Source: Lagopus muta (Eukaryota; Chordata; Aves; Galliformes; Phasianidae). From it: a stretch of 64,000 nucleotides of DNA. Shown one piece after another: positions 9,711 through 21,300 of the stretch; the stretch's first letter is position 1, and each line of letters opens with the position of its first letter. The DNA is taken from positions 183,475,777 to 183,539,776 of the forward strand of contig NC_064433.1 of assembly GCF_023343835.1 (NCBI RefSeq). The letters are read 5' to 3'. Below the pieces are notes generated by a model. The model was not told the origin of the DNA. It did not search any database and saw only the letters and a program-made list of their open reading frames with translations. The translations under genes were made by a program, and so were the position numbers.

Positions 9711-11147
9711 AATAGAATCACCAAGGATGGAAAAGACCTCAAAGATCACCCAGTCCAACCATCCAACTACCACCAATATTTCCCCACTAAACCATGTCCC
9801 TCAGTACAACATCTAGATGGTTGCTGAGCACCTCCAGGACTCTACCAATTCACAGGGCAGCCCATTCCAGCACCTGACTACATTTTCAAAGAAATTTTTC
9901 CTGACATCCAACACGAACCCCACCCCCCTCTCCAGCCCCAGCACAACCTGAGGCCATTCCCTCTAGTCCTACCTCTACTTATGTGAAAGAGGCCAACCCC
10001 CATCTTGCCACAATCTCCTTTCAGGAAGCTGAGAGAGCAACAAGGTCTCTCCTCAACCTTTCCTTCCCAGGAGGAAACAATCCCAGTTCCTTCAGCCTCT
10101 CCCCATAAGCCTTGTGCTCCAGATTCTTTGCAGCTTCGTTGCCCTTCTCTGGACACGCTCCAAGGCCTCAATGTCTTTCTTGTAGCGAGGGACCCAAATG
10201 TAAGCACAACACTGAGATGCAGCTTCATCAGAGCTAAGTACAGAGGGATGATCACCTCCCTGCTCCTGCTGGCTGCACTGTTTCTGATACAAGCAAAGAC
10301 ACCACTGGCCTTCTTAGCCAGCTGGCACACTGCTGGCTCGCATTCAGCTGAGTGTTGACCAACACCTTCATTTTCTCCATGCAGCTTTCCAGCCACTCTG
10401 CCCCAGGCCCGTAGCACGGCACAGGTTTGTTGTGATGAAAATACAGGACCCAGCCCTTGGTCTTGTTGAACTTCATCCCACTGTCCTCAGCCCAGTGATC
10501 CAGCAACTCATAATTCTCCTGCCACACAACAGCCCCAAGCTCCTCCTTCCTGCTGCCCTCCCTTCTCCATACTGGTGTGGACACAATCCAGCTGGGCTAT
10601 CAGTCTCACACCTAACTCTGACATGCTGCCCCTAACCTCATCTCTAAGGGGAATGGAGATAAGACCAAGAAGCTCCTTCAAACTTAGTTGAAAGCCCCCT
10701 CAATGAGCACTGCCAACTCCTGGGCTGGAATCCTTTCCCCCCCGTTGAGACATCTGTCACCAGTAGGCCTTGTTCTGTATAAACTGCCCTCATGATCAAA
10801 GAAAAAAAAAATCCATTGATGGCACAAACCTCTTAGACACATGTTGAACAGTTGTGGTTTCCTGTTCTTATCATCTTTCCTTGCTTCTGAAGGGATCAAG
10901 GAAGACACCACCTCAGCTCTCACTCCTCCAGCTAGTTGTCCTAGTACCCTAAAATCCCTTGAAACCCTCAGACCTCTCTGCACCATCACTGCTGACTTAA
11001 ACAACCGGAAGCTGGTCCTTGGATTATTGCCTCACAAGACCAGGGAGGTTCCAAGTGGCCTTTCCCCTGGGGAGGGTCCGGTCAGTATATTGGGCCCTCT
11101 GTTCCCCTCAGAAGGGAGTTGCCTATGACAACTACCCTTCTTTTGTT
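9711..11147 (-). mobile_element. Internally deleted CR1 LINE
   Basis: The CR1 3' end is at 9711 (ATAGAATCACCAAGG inverted). The ORF2 C-terminal part follows to about 10,500. There the minus strand passes directly from an endonuclease N-terminal block (RKEELGAVVWQENYEL) to a late RT block (LDHWAEDSGMKFNKTKG), so most of ORF2 has been lost. Beyond it, 10,684-11,147 is the ORF1 esterase-like region, ending at a GDS-equivalent that reads GNS. The element ends about 30 bp from the putative CEP57 polyadenylation signal. Confidence 0.82.
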
Positions 11148-11159
11148 CCCACAATTCAT

Positions 11160-12129
11160 TCAACAGGCGAGCTGGCTTTATTATTTTTCAACTGTATAAA
11201 CAGATAACCTGGTCTTCTATGCATTAATAGGAAATTCTTTACATTATTAACATAATAAATAACATTTACTCAGCTGTGTGAGCACACTACTACCAAAATA
11301 GACCTCTCATTAAAGCATGTATTTCAAGTTAAAAGCAAGATGCCAGGACCAAATAGCATGACTTGGCATTTGCAATTTAAAACATGTTTCATCTCCCTCC
11401 CTTACCACCCAAAGCCATGGGCAAGACGAGGGGATATTAACACCACATCCTATAGCCTTTTCATTAAATATGAGCTCTGAAGAAATATTTCACCCTTCAG
11501 AATCAAAGCAATCCCATCATTAAAGCAAAAGCATCTGTCAAGTCACTTCTGCATACTCAAGCATCCATTGCCATTCATGCTGACTAATGGAACGTGCAGG
11601 ACTAGGAACACTTTTTGAGGAGAACTACAGAAAAACACTTCTGAAGGAGTTTACCTGTTCTCCTTTTTACAATCACAGCTTGAATAATTGCAGCTGGGCA
11701 CACAACAGAACAGACAGAAGCCCTGAAGACTTAAGGACCTGCTGTTGTTTTCAAGAGGATGCATCTGAAGCCTCCTAAAGCACAGGAGTTCCACAACACT
11801 GTGATATCACAGTGGCATTTCACACAAGCCAACCCACATACACAGGGGAGTTTGGTATGCAGACCAAAGGGAGACAAAGGGAGGGACTGCTGGAATCCTA
11901 ACACAGAGGGAAATGGCAGAAACCCACGCTTAGATCCAGTGGCCAGATACCTTAAAACGTGGAATGAGTTTTAAACCAGACCATACAATCACCCACAGAT
12001 GGAAGAATTAAGGACCTCCATTTCAAAACCACACTTAGCATACAGTAGTCTCTCACATGGCAAGAATGGCAGCTGCTTTATATCCAGAATGTGACTGGGA
12101 TGGTTTCAGAAACATCTTGTGCACAACAG
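11160..12129 (-). other. CEP57: Putative CEP57 3' UTR
   Basis: About 970 bp lie between the CEP57 stop codon and an AATAAA on the minus strand (TTTATT at 11177-11182), the only canonical signal I see on this strand before CR1 sequence begins. Cleavage would fall near 11,160. The interval lacks recognisable repeats. The exact end is inferred, not seen. Confidence 0.5.
11177..11182 (-). terminator. CEP57: Candidate CEP57 polyadenylation signal AATAAA
   Basis: TTTATT on the plus strand reads AATAAA for the minus-strand CEP57 transcript. It is the only canonical hexamer found between the stop codon and the CR1 block. No transcript evidence is available to me. Confidence 0.45.
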
Positions 12130-12366
12130 TCAGTAGTCCCAGCTGATATCATCCTTCTGTAGTGAGGTTTGTATAGTCTGCATGTCTCTCAGCAACTGAA
12201 GGTTTTTACGGCTCTTCTCTCCAGGTTTCACTTTGATGGGACCAGCATCCTTTCCTTTGGTGGTTACAGTTGTTGTTACTTTAACCTCACTCACGGGAAA
12301 CTTGCTGTCTTTTCTGTGCTTAGCAGAAGCCTTTTTGGACTTGCATTCTCTTTTAAGTCTCTCAAG
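12130..12366 (-). CDS. CEP57: CEP57 coding exon 11 (last)
   Basis: 78 codons plus TGA. It is lysine-rich ([20 protein letters not shown]), then has [17 protein letters not shown] and the conserved terminal WDY. The acceptor is ACTTTCAG. The terminal domain binds microtubules in studied orthologues. Confidence 0.94.
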   Translation of the reverse strand, partial: LERLKRECKSKKASAKHRKDSKFPVSEVKVTTTVTTKGKDAGPIKVKPGEKSRKNLQLLRDMQTIQTSLQKDDISWDY

Positions 12367-15300
12367 CTGAAAGTAAAGCCCAAATGAGAACATTAATCAC
12401 TGACATTGTTTTGGTTTTTTGGCAATTCTTCCAGACAACTGAGAAATCCCACCACTCAGCTCAGTCAGCTACACAAACAGCTTCCACACTGCTCTGAATA
12501 AGAAGCATCTTATTTTCCTTACATGGCACTGCTATATTCACCTCTTCAGAGCAGTGCTCAGATTATAGTCTGAACTATAAGGTTCACTCTTTAAAAATCA
12601 AAAAGTTGATTATGGTTTTATGGGGAATGCCTCCACCATGAACAAAAAAGAGAAAGTGTTGATTTTTATAATCCAGTCATTAAAAAACAGACAAAGGATT
12701 TTCCACATATGTACTTCTGATCTTAGCAGCTTGTCACTGCCAGAGATACAGCTTCAGGGAGAATACCAAGACACCACTTAGACAAAGAGCTGGTATCCGC
12801 ACAGCTCTACAAATCACAGGCATACTCAGCAACAGTTAGCACAAGGTTGTATGGCAACTGGACAGTCCAAGGTGCAGACACATCCACACCAAACTGCAGA
12901 ACGAGCTGTATCCTTAGCTCCCCCACATTAGGTAGAGGTCACCTCCCCCCACCCAATTTATAAGAATCCACATTGAGGAGAGTCAGTGAAAGCCCATGGG
13001 AATCAGCTGAGCTTATCAGAAGTTTAGAGTTTTCTTCAATGCAAAGAAAGAGCATTGCATGAGGCCATGTGCAGCTGGTTGTCACTATTATCCTCATACA
13101 AAACAGTTGCTGTGGTGAGATGTATGCTGAGAGTGGGACTGATCCAAACACGCAGCTACCTGGTGTGCCAGAAATACCTCCCAGACTGAACACTGAGGTC
13201 CAGCACCTCTCCCATTCCCACTCCATACGCTCAACTTGCAGACCACTCACCCACTTTACATGTGAGACTCAGAGACTTTAGAGACTTAACAGCTGTGAAA
13301 ACTTGCTATTGTACTGCAGGTGATCTTTTCCCTGTTTTGTAGATGAGAGGAGTATAAAATGTCATGTAAGATCAGACGCAAAACTCTGCCCAGGACAGAA
13401 TGGAGAGAAGGCAGATGGGTAACATGGTAAGGCAGAAAGCATCCTTCTGCAGGAATACTGGAATAGAAAGATAGCAGCATGCAGACTGACTTCGGGATGC
13501 GAATCTAAGGCCAGGCACTATGCTATAAGTTATTTCTGCTTCACACTATGGCTGCTACATTAGAATGTACAATACAGTAATAAAGATGCAAATTCACAGA
13601 AGCATGATCATAGGCAAGTAACTCACCTGCAGCCAATGCCTTCGGACTTTGCTGATCTGATCTGCCTTTGCCTCCATCTTTCCCACTAGTGCCTCCAGTT
13701 CCCTTTCCAGATCTTCCCTTACTGCAATGGTCGGAGCTTCCTGGACAAGCTTAGACAGCTGCTGGTGATCACTAACACCGAATACAGACAGATCAAAGCT
13801 TGCATTAGACTTAGTGCTGGTGTACACAGCCACAGTAGCAGCAGCCCAACAAGTTCAGCATGCCATAGTGAACCAATAAGAACAGTTTTGTCAGTGAGTA
13901 GCATCATTAAGTTTGCACACCCTGGCAGCAGGCTGCTGCAAGATGAAGCTGTCAATAACCAACAGTTTCAAACTTCTACATGCACATTTAAAATTAAAAT
14001 TAATGACCCCTTAAGAAAGAACTCAGCACTTGTTCAGTTACGACTTTACACATTTGTTTCTACTGCTGCTGGGCTGTCAAACAATTCATAGTCTGTTAGC
14101 CAGGATGAGCAAGAGAGTTGGTAAATCTGTCTTTCCATGGAATGTTTGTCCAATGCATTGGGGGCTGTTATACTTCTCCCCAACCCCTCAAAAACATGAT
14201 ACCACTGCACATAAATACATATCTGGAGTCCCAAGATTACCAGAATCAATCTGTAACTGCAGAAAGAAAGGAAAGCCTCTGCAGCTACAAGAACAAATAG
14301 ATTATATGCCACAGACTTCCAAACACAAATGCTTTCCCCAGCAAGACTTTCCAACTTCAAAGCAAAAATATAAAACATATGCATTCGTTGTCTGCAGTGT
14401 CAAATACATCAGACTTACAAACTCATCTGCCCAAACTCATCCTGTAAAGTCAGCAGAACTTCTGAGAGCTCTTCTTGTGATGAAGAATAGTCCTTTGGCA
14501 GAGGTGGCTTTCTGCTTCTGCTGGCAGGACGACCAGCACTGATGGATTTTGCTAGTGGAGCATCATTCACCACACGATTGTTGCACAAAGCTTTTGTGTG
14601 ATGCTTCATGAGGTGTAGGACGTGTTGTACATTGGCACCAACTGAATGGCTGGGACTTGTAGACTAGAAGGAAAATACCTCTTTTAAGTGACATTGTCAT
14701 CAACCTACTTATCTTAATGAAAAACACAAATGAGGATTTATTTGCTGCCAATGTACTTTTATCTTTGAGTGCGCACACATAACAGGAATAGCCTGACCAG
14801 CAAGCAGCACAGAAGACCCATGTTAGGAAACAGCAGTTCAGCAAGCTTTTTGAAAATAAACTGGAATAAAAGAGCCAAAAGAAAACAAGATCTGACCACT
14901 GGGTGTCAGGAGTGCACCATGCCAAAGCCATTGAAGGAGCTGCAGCTACTGAGCATTAAGCTTTGGAATTTGGCAGCTCACCTTCCCAGCTACAAAGGGT
15001 ACATCACCCAGACACAGTCTGTAATGGGGCTGCGTAGTGAGATGGCTTGTAAGAGAGCATTTCTGAAAGGAAAGAAGAGAGAAATGTTTATCAAAGATGA
15101 CACTGCAGCAAACCCACTGTTCCTCAGCTTTCTGATAAAAGAGGCAGCCCACTTTCTGACTGCATGCACACATTTATTTCACTTCTCAGTAAACACCCTT
15201 CTCTTTCCCATTACCTTCTCTGGCTGCTTAGTTTTCTTCCTGGGTTTTCTTGCTTTCGGAGAAAGCAGTGGTGATGCTGCTTGAATCAACAGTCTGTTGG

Positions 15301-18300
15301 TTTCCAGGCCTGTCTGAAGCTGCAATTAAGGGAATGAGAGAAATGATTAAAATTATATTAACAGATTATCAGAGAGGAGGTGCTCAGATTGGCAACACAG
15401 CAGCTTTTAAAACACAAGCTCTTTGAAAGCAAGGGCTCCAAGTGCATGGATGCTTCTGCAGCCTGATCTAAACATCAGACAAGAACACTTCCTTCAGTAA
15501 CACTTCTCATCAATAATCCCAGTAAGTTAAAGAATGAGTTGTGCTGAATAACTCCCAAGGAAGCAGGTGTCAAAACAACAGCTGTGTTTTATACTTAACA
15601 AAATACTAAGGAATTCAAGTGACCAGCCCTCCTCCACTGATTTTGTGGCACATATGCTCTGCTGCTGCTTCTTGCAGCCTTAGAAATCATCTCCCAAGCA
15701 ATCTCAACTAGAAGCAGTAACAAAACATTTATGATTAACTTGAGCTCACCACTTACTGGAAAGGTTACAGACAGAGCCTGCCATGTTACTGAAATACTTT
15801 TTCAGCATACAACTGCTCAGTATGTAATGACCACAGAAGAAGGCCAGTGTCCTCCTTTACAGATTCACAATCTCTCTTTTTGCCTCCTTATGCAGTGTTT
15901 CTAGTTAAAATTATGAAGGGAGCACACTTCTTGACCTTGATCTATTTAAAGCAGATATGTTCATACACCTTGGCTACAAATCAGTCTGAATTTCTTTTCC
16001 AACTAGCTTCTTTTATTAAAAAAACAAAAACAAAGCTTAAGTGCATAGATGCTGCTAGAAAAAGATTTGCAAAGCACTCAGATGAACATCAGGTGAGAGG
16101 ATGGCGTGAAGACTACATCTGCAATCTGTATGTAGCAGACATCAGCAAATTTAGTTGAGAAGCTGATGAATTAGGAAGAACTAATTACAGTGCACAGCAG
16201 TACAAAAGAATTTTCCTGCTGTTACCTCAGCTGCTTTTTCCTGAACGAGCTTCCTTGCATGTTCCTCCTCCTGAAGTTTCAGTTCCAGCTCTTTCATTTT
16301 TTTCTAGTCAAAGTTGAATGAAAACAAAGGCATTACTGGCAAAGCAAATTCTTTCTTCATGAAGTGCACAATACTGAGAGGTTCAGCAGAAGTTTATCAG
16401 CTCAACTTGCAATGTTAAGACTTTAAAACTAAAATCACTAAAGCAGTGTCACCTATATAGGCATAAATACAACAGTGTAGTGGTTACACTTCAGATTGAA
16501 ACAGTTTTTCTATTTTTTACTTCCAGAATTGGTGTATAAATTTCAGTTGCAGCCTAGAGGAAGAGTAATACATGAGGTTGAACTCCGATGATGTTTTTGA
16601 CCATACAGTCACCTTTTTAATAAAGATTAGAATGGAAAGGCAACTTAACATCACCCACCCATCACAATGTGTCAGTTTCTGATTTTTGATTCCCACATGG
16701 ACAGCTGCACAAAGACTCCTGTTTAACCTGCTGCATGTGACAGTTTTAATACACAAATGCTGAAGCAAATCTTTTGTCTGAACTGAAGACTGACAGGAAG
16801 TCAAACCAGTGCTTTAACACAGAAATGGACCAAGCATCCACTTGGTCAGTTGTCTCAGCTGGAGGGTACAGCTCAAGTTGTGCAGCAAGAATGCATCTCA
16901 CTACATCTTCAGTGAGAGACCACTGTGGAAATTCTGGGACCTCCCAAAGTATTTTTTTTCTTCCCTACAGTCAAATAGCATTCTGAAATCCCCCTTGCAG
17001 GCTCAGCTCTCACAACAGTTACATCCCACAGGCAGTGTAGAATCCTGGTCTATGACCAAGAAGTAAGCAAGCTGGTGGCCTGGCTACTGGAAACACAGAA
17101 CTTCCCTGACCACATTTCCCATTGCATAAGGTAACAGGACTGCAAGCTGGCACCAAACTGATTAAAATGCTCTGCTCAGTCACTGCTAACCATTAAAAAA
17201 AAATCCACATGTAAAAATAGGAATTATTTTAATATGTTTTTGTCCATTTTTGAAGTTAAGTAAATTTCATGTGACCACCATACACACACGATCACTGAAG
17301 TCTCAAAGGACTTGAAATGGAAAGGTATGAGAGCTCAATGATACAGGATGCCTTCACTCCCTAGTAGTTGGCTGCTGAGACAAACACCCAGCCATATCTA
17401 CCAGACAAAAAACATCCGTGGTGTGAAGGCAGCTCCCACCTCTGTGCTTCACTGCCCTGCAAATCAGCATCTGCTTGGCAGCTGAGCAGCCAGCACGTGC
17501 ATAGCTCCAGCAGGACAGCTGCTGCTTCTCACCACCTGGCAATGAAGGGAAATAAGAAAAGCAGGAGGAATAGGCAGCACGTAGCCACAACACGATGCTC
17601 ATTACTTCTGCTGTTCATTCACAGAACAGCATTCTGGTTTTGTCTCACAGTTAGCATTAAGACGACTAGCAACAATTCTTCAAAGCATATGATTTGCACA
17701 TATATTCAAATTCTAGCTGATATGCAGAAAACCAGAGCCCTTGCCATGCTTGTAGCCTCCACCATCAGACACAGGCATGCTCAGATCCTCTCAGTCAGCT
17801 GTCCAGGCACTGCAGGACTACTGTTACACCGTTCTTACACCACACACTTGTGAGTTAAGAACTCTGATGAGGAGACCATCAGATGAATGCGAATCTTAGT
17901 ATCTCCTTTTTATAAGCAGTAACAACATCTTCATGTGGCTTGAAAGCAATACTAGGTAACAGCTCTACAAATCTTGGTGATTAAAAGCCACACACACAAC
18001 TTCTGCTCTGTCAGAGTCTGAAATTACAGGCAGGGAAATCATTGTTCACTCAGAACCTCCCCACTTTCATCCTCTTCAGTATACCATGTATGGAAATAGC
18101 CCCTACTTCTCACATCAAACGAAGTTTGCAGATGTTTTTGTGGTCTTGCCACAACTAAAGCAAAAACAACAGCTGCAACTGTTAAGATAACACTTGCACA
18201 GCAAGGTTAAAGCAGAAACATGGTTGACAAGCAGAAGCAGTCCAAGCTGCTGATCTGGGAACAATCCATGACAGCAAGAGGATCACAAGGAAAATGACCT

Positions 18301-21300
18301 TCAGAGCTAAACCCAGATTTCTCTGTTCCAAGAACTGATTACTGTGTGAATTTAGTATCTTTGGTCCAAGAGAAATAACTAAATTTAATGCTGAAATTCT
18401 GTTCAGCAGCCAGTCGCAAGATAACAAATAACCCCACCAAACTTCAGCTGCCCCCAGTCCAACGCTTGGTAAATGCTCATCAGAAGCAATTCCTGTTGCT
18501 GAACCTCTTATTTCAACCTTGACTCTGGAGGAACCTACACAGGAATACTAAATATGGGCAAGAATGCCTGGAAGACACTCATAGTTTGACCTGGGTAAAG
18601 AATAGACTTCTTTTTATTCTATAGAAGGAGCTCACAATGGGGTGTCAAGATCTTGACCAACTTCCTACAGCTGCCTTGGGACAGAGACTGTCAGGAAGAG
18701 CTGTGCAGTCTAAAGATCCGTAGAATCCTCAGTTGGATGATTTGCTGTCTTACACACTCTTGGAAAAGCACTGTATCAGCACCTGGTGAGGGCTGCATGC
18801 AGGTGGCAAGCTTACAATTTTGCTGGAGTCCAGAACTATCCCCAGTACCACATCCCAACAACATCCTGTCTGCTCTTGAAGGGGACAGAATGTCAGTGGG
18901 TGGAAGCCTCTCCCTCCTTAAAGCCTTCTGTAGTTCCCATACTTCAGCCTTGTGGTGTCACTCCAGCAGCAGAAAGGATGCGGATTGGATTTCAGAAGCC
19001 AACAGCAGGGATGGTACACAGAAAAAGATATGATGGAACATGGCCATACTGAACTTTTAAAAGCTATTGGTTCAAAATGTATCCTGAAAAAGCAAATTAA
19101 ATGCATTGACAACCAGCCAGGGCTGGAGGGCAGACAATGCCAGATTGCAACAGGCAATGCCAGAATTCTGCCCACAAAATAATTGCATTTCTTAAGACAA
19201 AGGTCAAGTGGCAAAAAAAAAACAAACCCAAAAAAAACAACAAAACAAAACCACCAACAACCCCAAACCAACTAAAACCAAAACTAACACAAAGCCAACC
19301 ACACTACACCCTCAAGTCAAATCAGCTAACATCCAGTAGGGTGCAAGGTACCTCAGGGAGGTCAAGAGTTCACAAACATCCACAATCCTACATGCCAACC
19401 AAACACAAAAGACAAATACCAACAGATATGGTTAAGACTAAACAAAACCCCAAGTGCTGCAGGGTGCAGTGACCTACAGCCTGACTGACCATGAAGACTT
19501 CCATTTTTACAAAGATCTTTACCTGTTCTTTTTCACTACAGGACATTCTATTACTCAAGCTCTGTTACTGTTATATAGCTACAAAGTGCTGCATACAATA
19601 AGCAAGATTTATCTGTTACAGCACACACAACAGACCTCTGCTATGGACTGCATTGCAGTAAGCCTGGTGTATTCCTTCTCCAACATATCCAGCTTCTCCA
19701 GTTTCAACTGAACATGTGACTGATCAAGCCGTTCTCTCTCCAGTGAATCCTTGAAGGGAGAAGTAAAAAGGAGAATGATTATAAGCACAGCAAAACAAGC
19801 ACATACATAGCATTTATGCATGCAACATGAAGAAGGACCACAAAAGAACTACTTCATCTGTCTGATTTTAAGTGGTGCAACAACTAAGGAGCAAATAAGC
19901 ATTGTTGGCACAGTTGGGAACTCTGTCCATGCTGGGACCTCAAACCCAGCCAGAATGAGAAAAATTCTGCAGCCTCCCTTCCATTCCATTCCAAATAGGA
20001 CAAAAAAAAACCATTTTATTAGTCAGTAATTAGAGGCAATTTTCTTTATTTCTTCAGTAAACGTTTAATAGTCTGAAACAGGGGAGCCACAGAAGCCAGT
20101 GAACAGAGAGCCCTAAGTGATCCACACACCTACAAAAGAAAGTTTAAGCTCATTTCTGATATAGGGCAAATCCCCAAAATAACTGATGATAGGAAAAACA
20201 ATTCACCATCATTTCTACAGAATTAATATTTCAGATCCAGTTTCTTTCAATTAGTACTTTCCCTGATAAAATCTCAACAGATTTGAAGACCAATCACAAC
20301 AGGGAAGGTTGGTCCACTGACAGTCAGTTATACTCCAAGGCATACGGATGAGCTTAGGCAAGTGAGAATTACTTGCTGGTATGTGACTCACTAATACCAG
20401 AGCCTTTAGTATTGCCACAGAGACAGATGCACAAAGGTTAAAAATAAAATAAAATAAAATACCAGGGTCCTAATAATACTGAAAATGATATAAAGGCCAG
20501 CTCAGACAGACACCCGCGCTTGAAGGCATTAACTCTACGAAATCATGACACAGTTCATACAATTATGTTTCTCCCACATTTAATCCTGAGAACACACCTG
20601 TTTCTCCAAGAGCTGTGTCTTCTCCCTTTCTGCATGCTGGATCATTTTTCTCATGTAGTCCAGCTGTTTCTCTAACAGGCTGTACCGAGACTCAGCAGCT
20701 GCCAGCTGAGAAGCCAGTTCTGAAGGTAACAGAAGGCCAAAAAGTGAAATTAAAGTGCTGCTCGTAGGGGCTGTTTTGGACATTTTTAGGACACTTCAAA
20801 AACAAGCAAGGAAAGGCTCATCTAAAACTCAGACGATGCTGAATCAACTCATACACACAGCAAACCCCCAGAACAAGTTTGCTTTTAAAACAACTGCTTC
20901 AAAACTCCATGCTTCACTACAAAGTAAAGAGACTGAACAAAGTCAGCTAGAACAGCTTCATGCACTGGTGAAGGCCAGATTACATCCACATCAGTGTTCA
21001 GTGTTACCTACAGCAACCAACCTTGATTTTTCTTTGACACTTCAGTTCTGTCACGCTCTCTGTGCTGCATTTGCTCGCTCAGTACTTTCTTGTAGTCTGC
21101 TGTTTCTCTGCTGAGGTGTTTGACATTCTCCTCTGCCTGAAGCCGTTCCAACTCCAGCCGACGAATTTTTTCCTGAAGATTCTTCAGAGCAGAAAATATT
21201 GCTGTAATTGAGTGAGCATCTTTTGTTAGTTGCTTTTACAAGCACAATTCAAGTTTGATGTTACCTTGAAAAATGTGCTACGTAAGAAAGCCAGAGCTCC

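Noticed and set aside
14030-14542. 170-residue plus-strand open frame
   Set aside because: It lies antisense across CEP57 exon 9 and its intron and has no recognisable domain.
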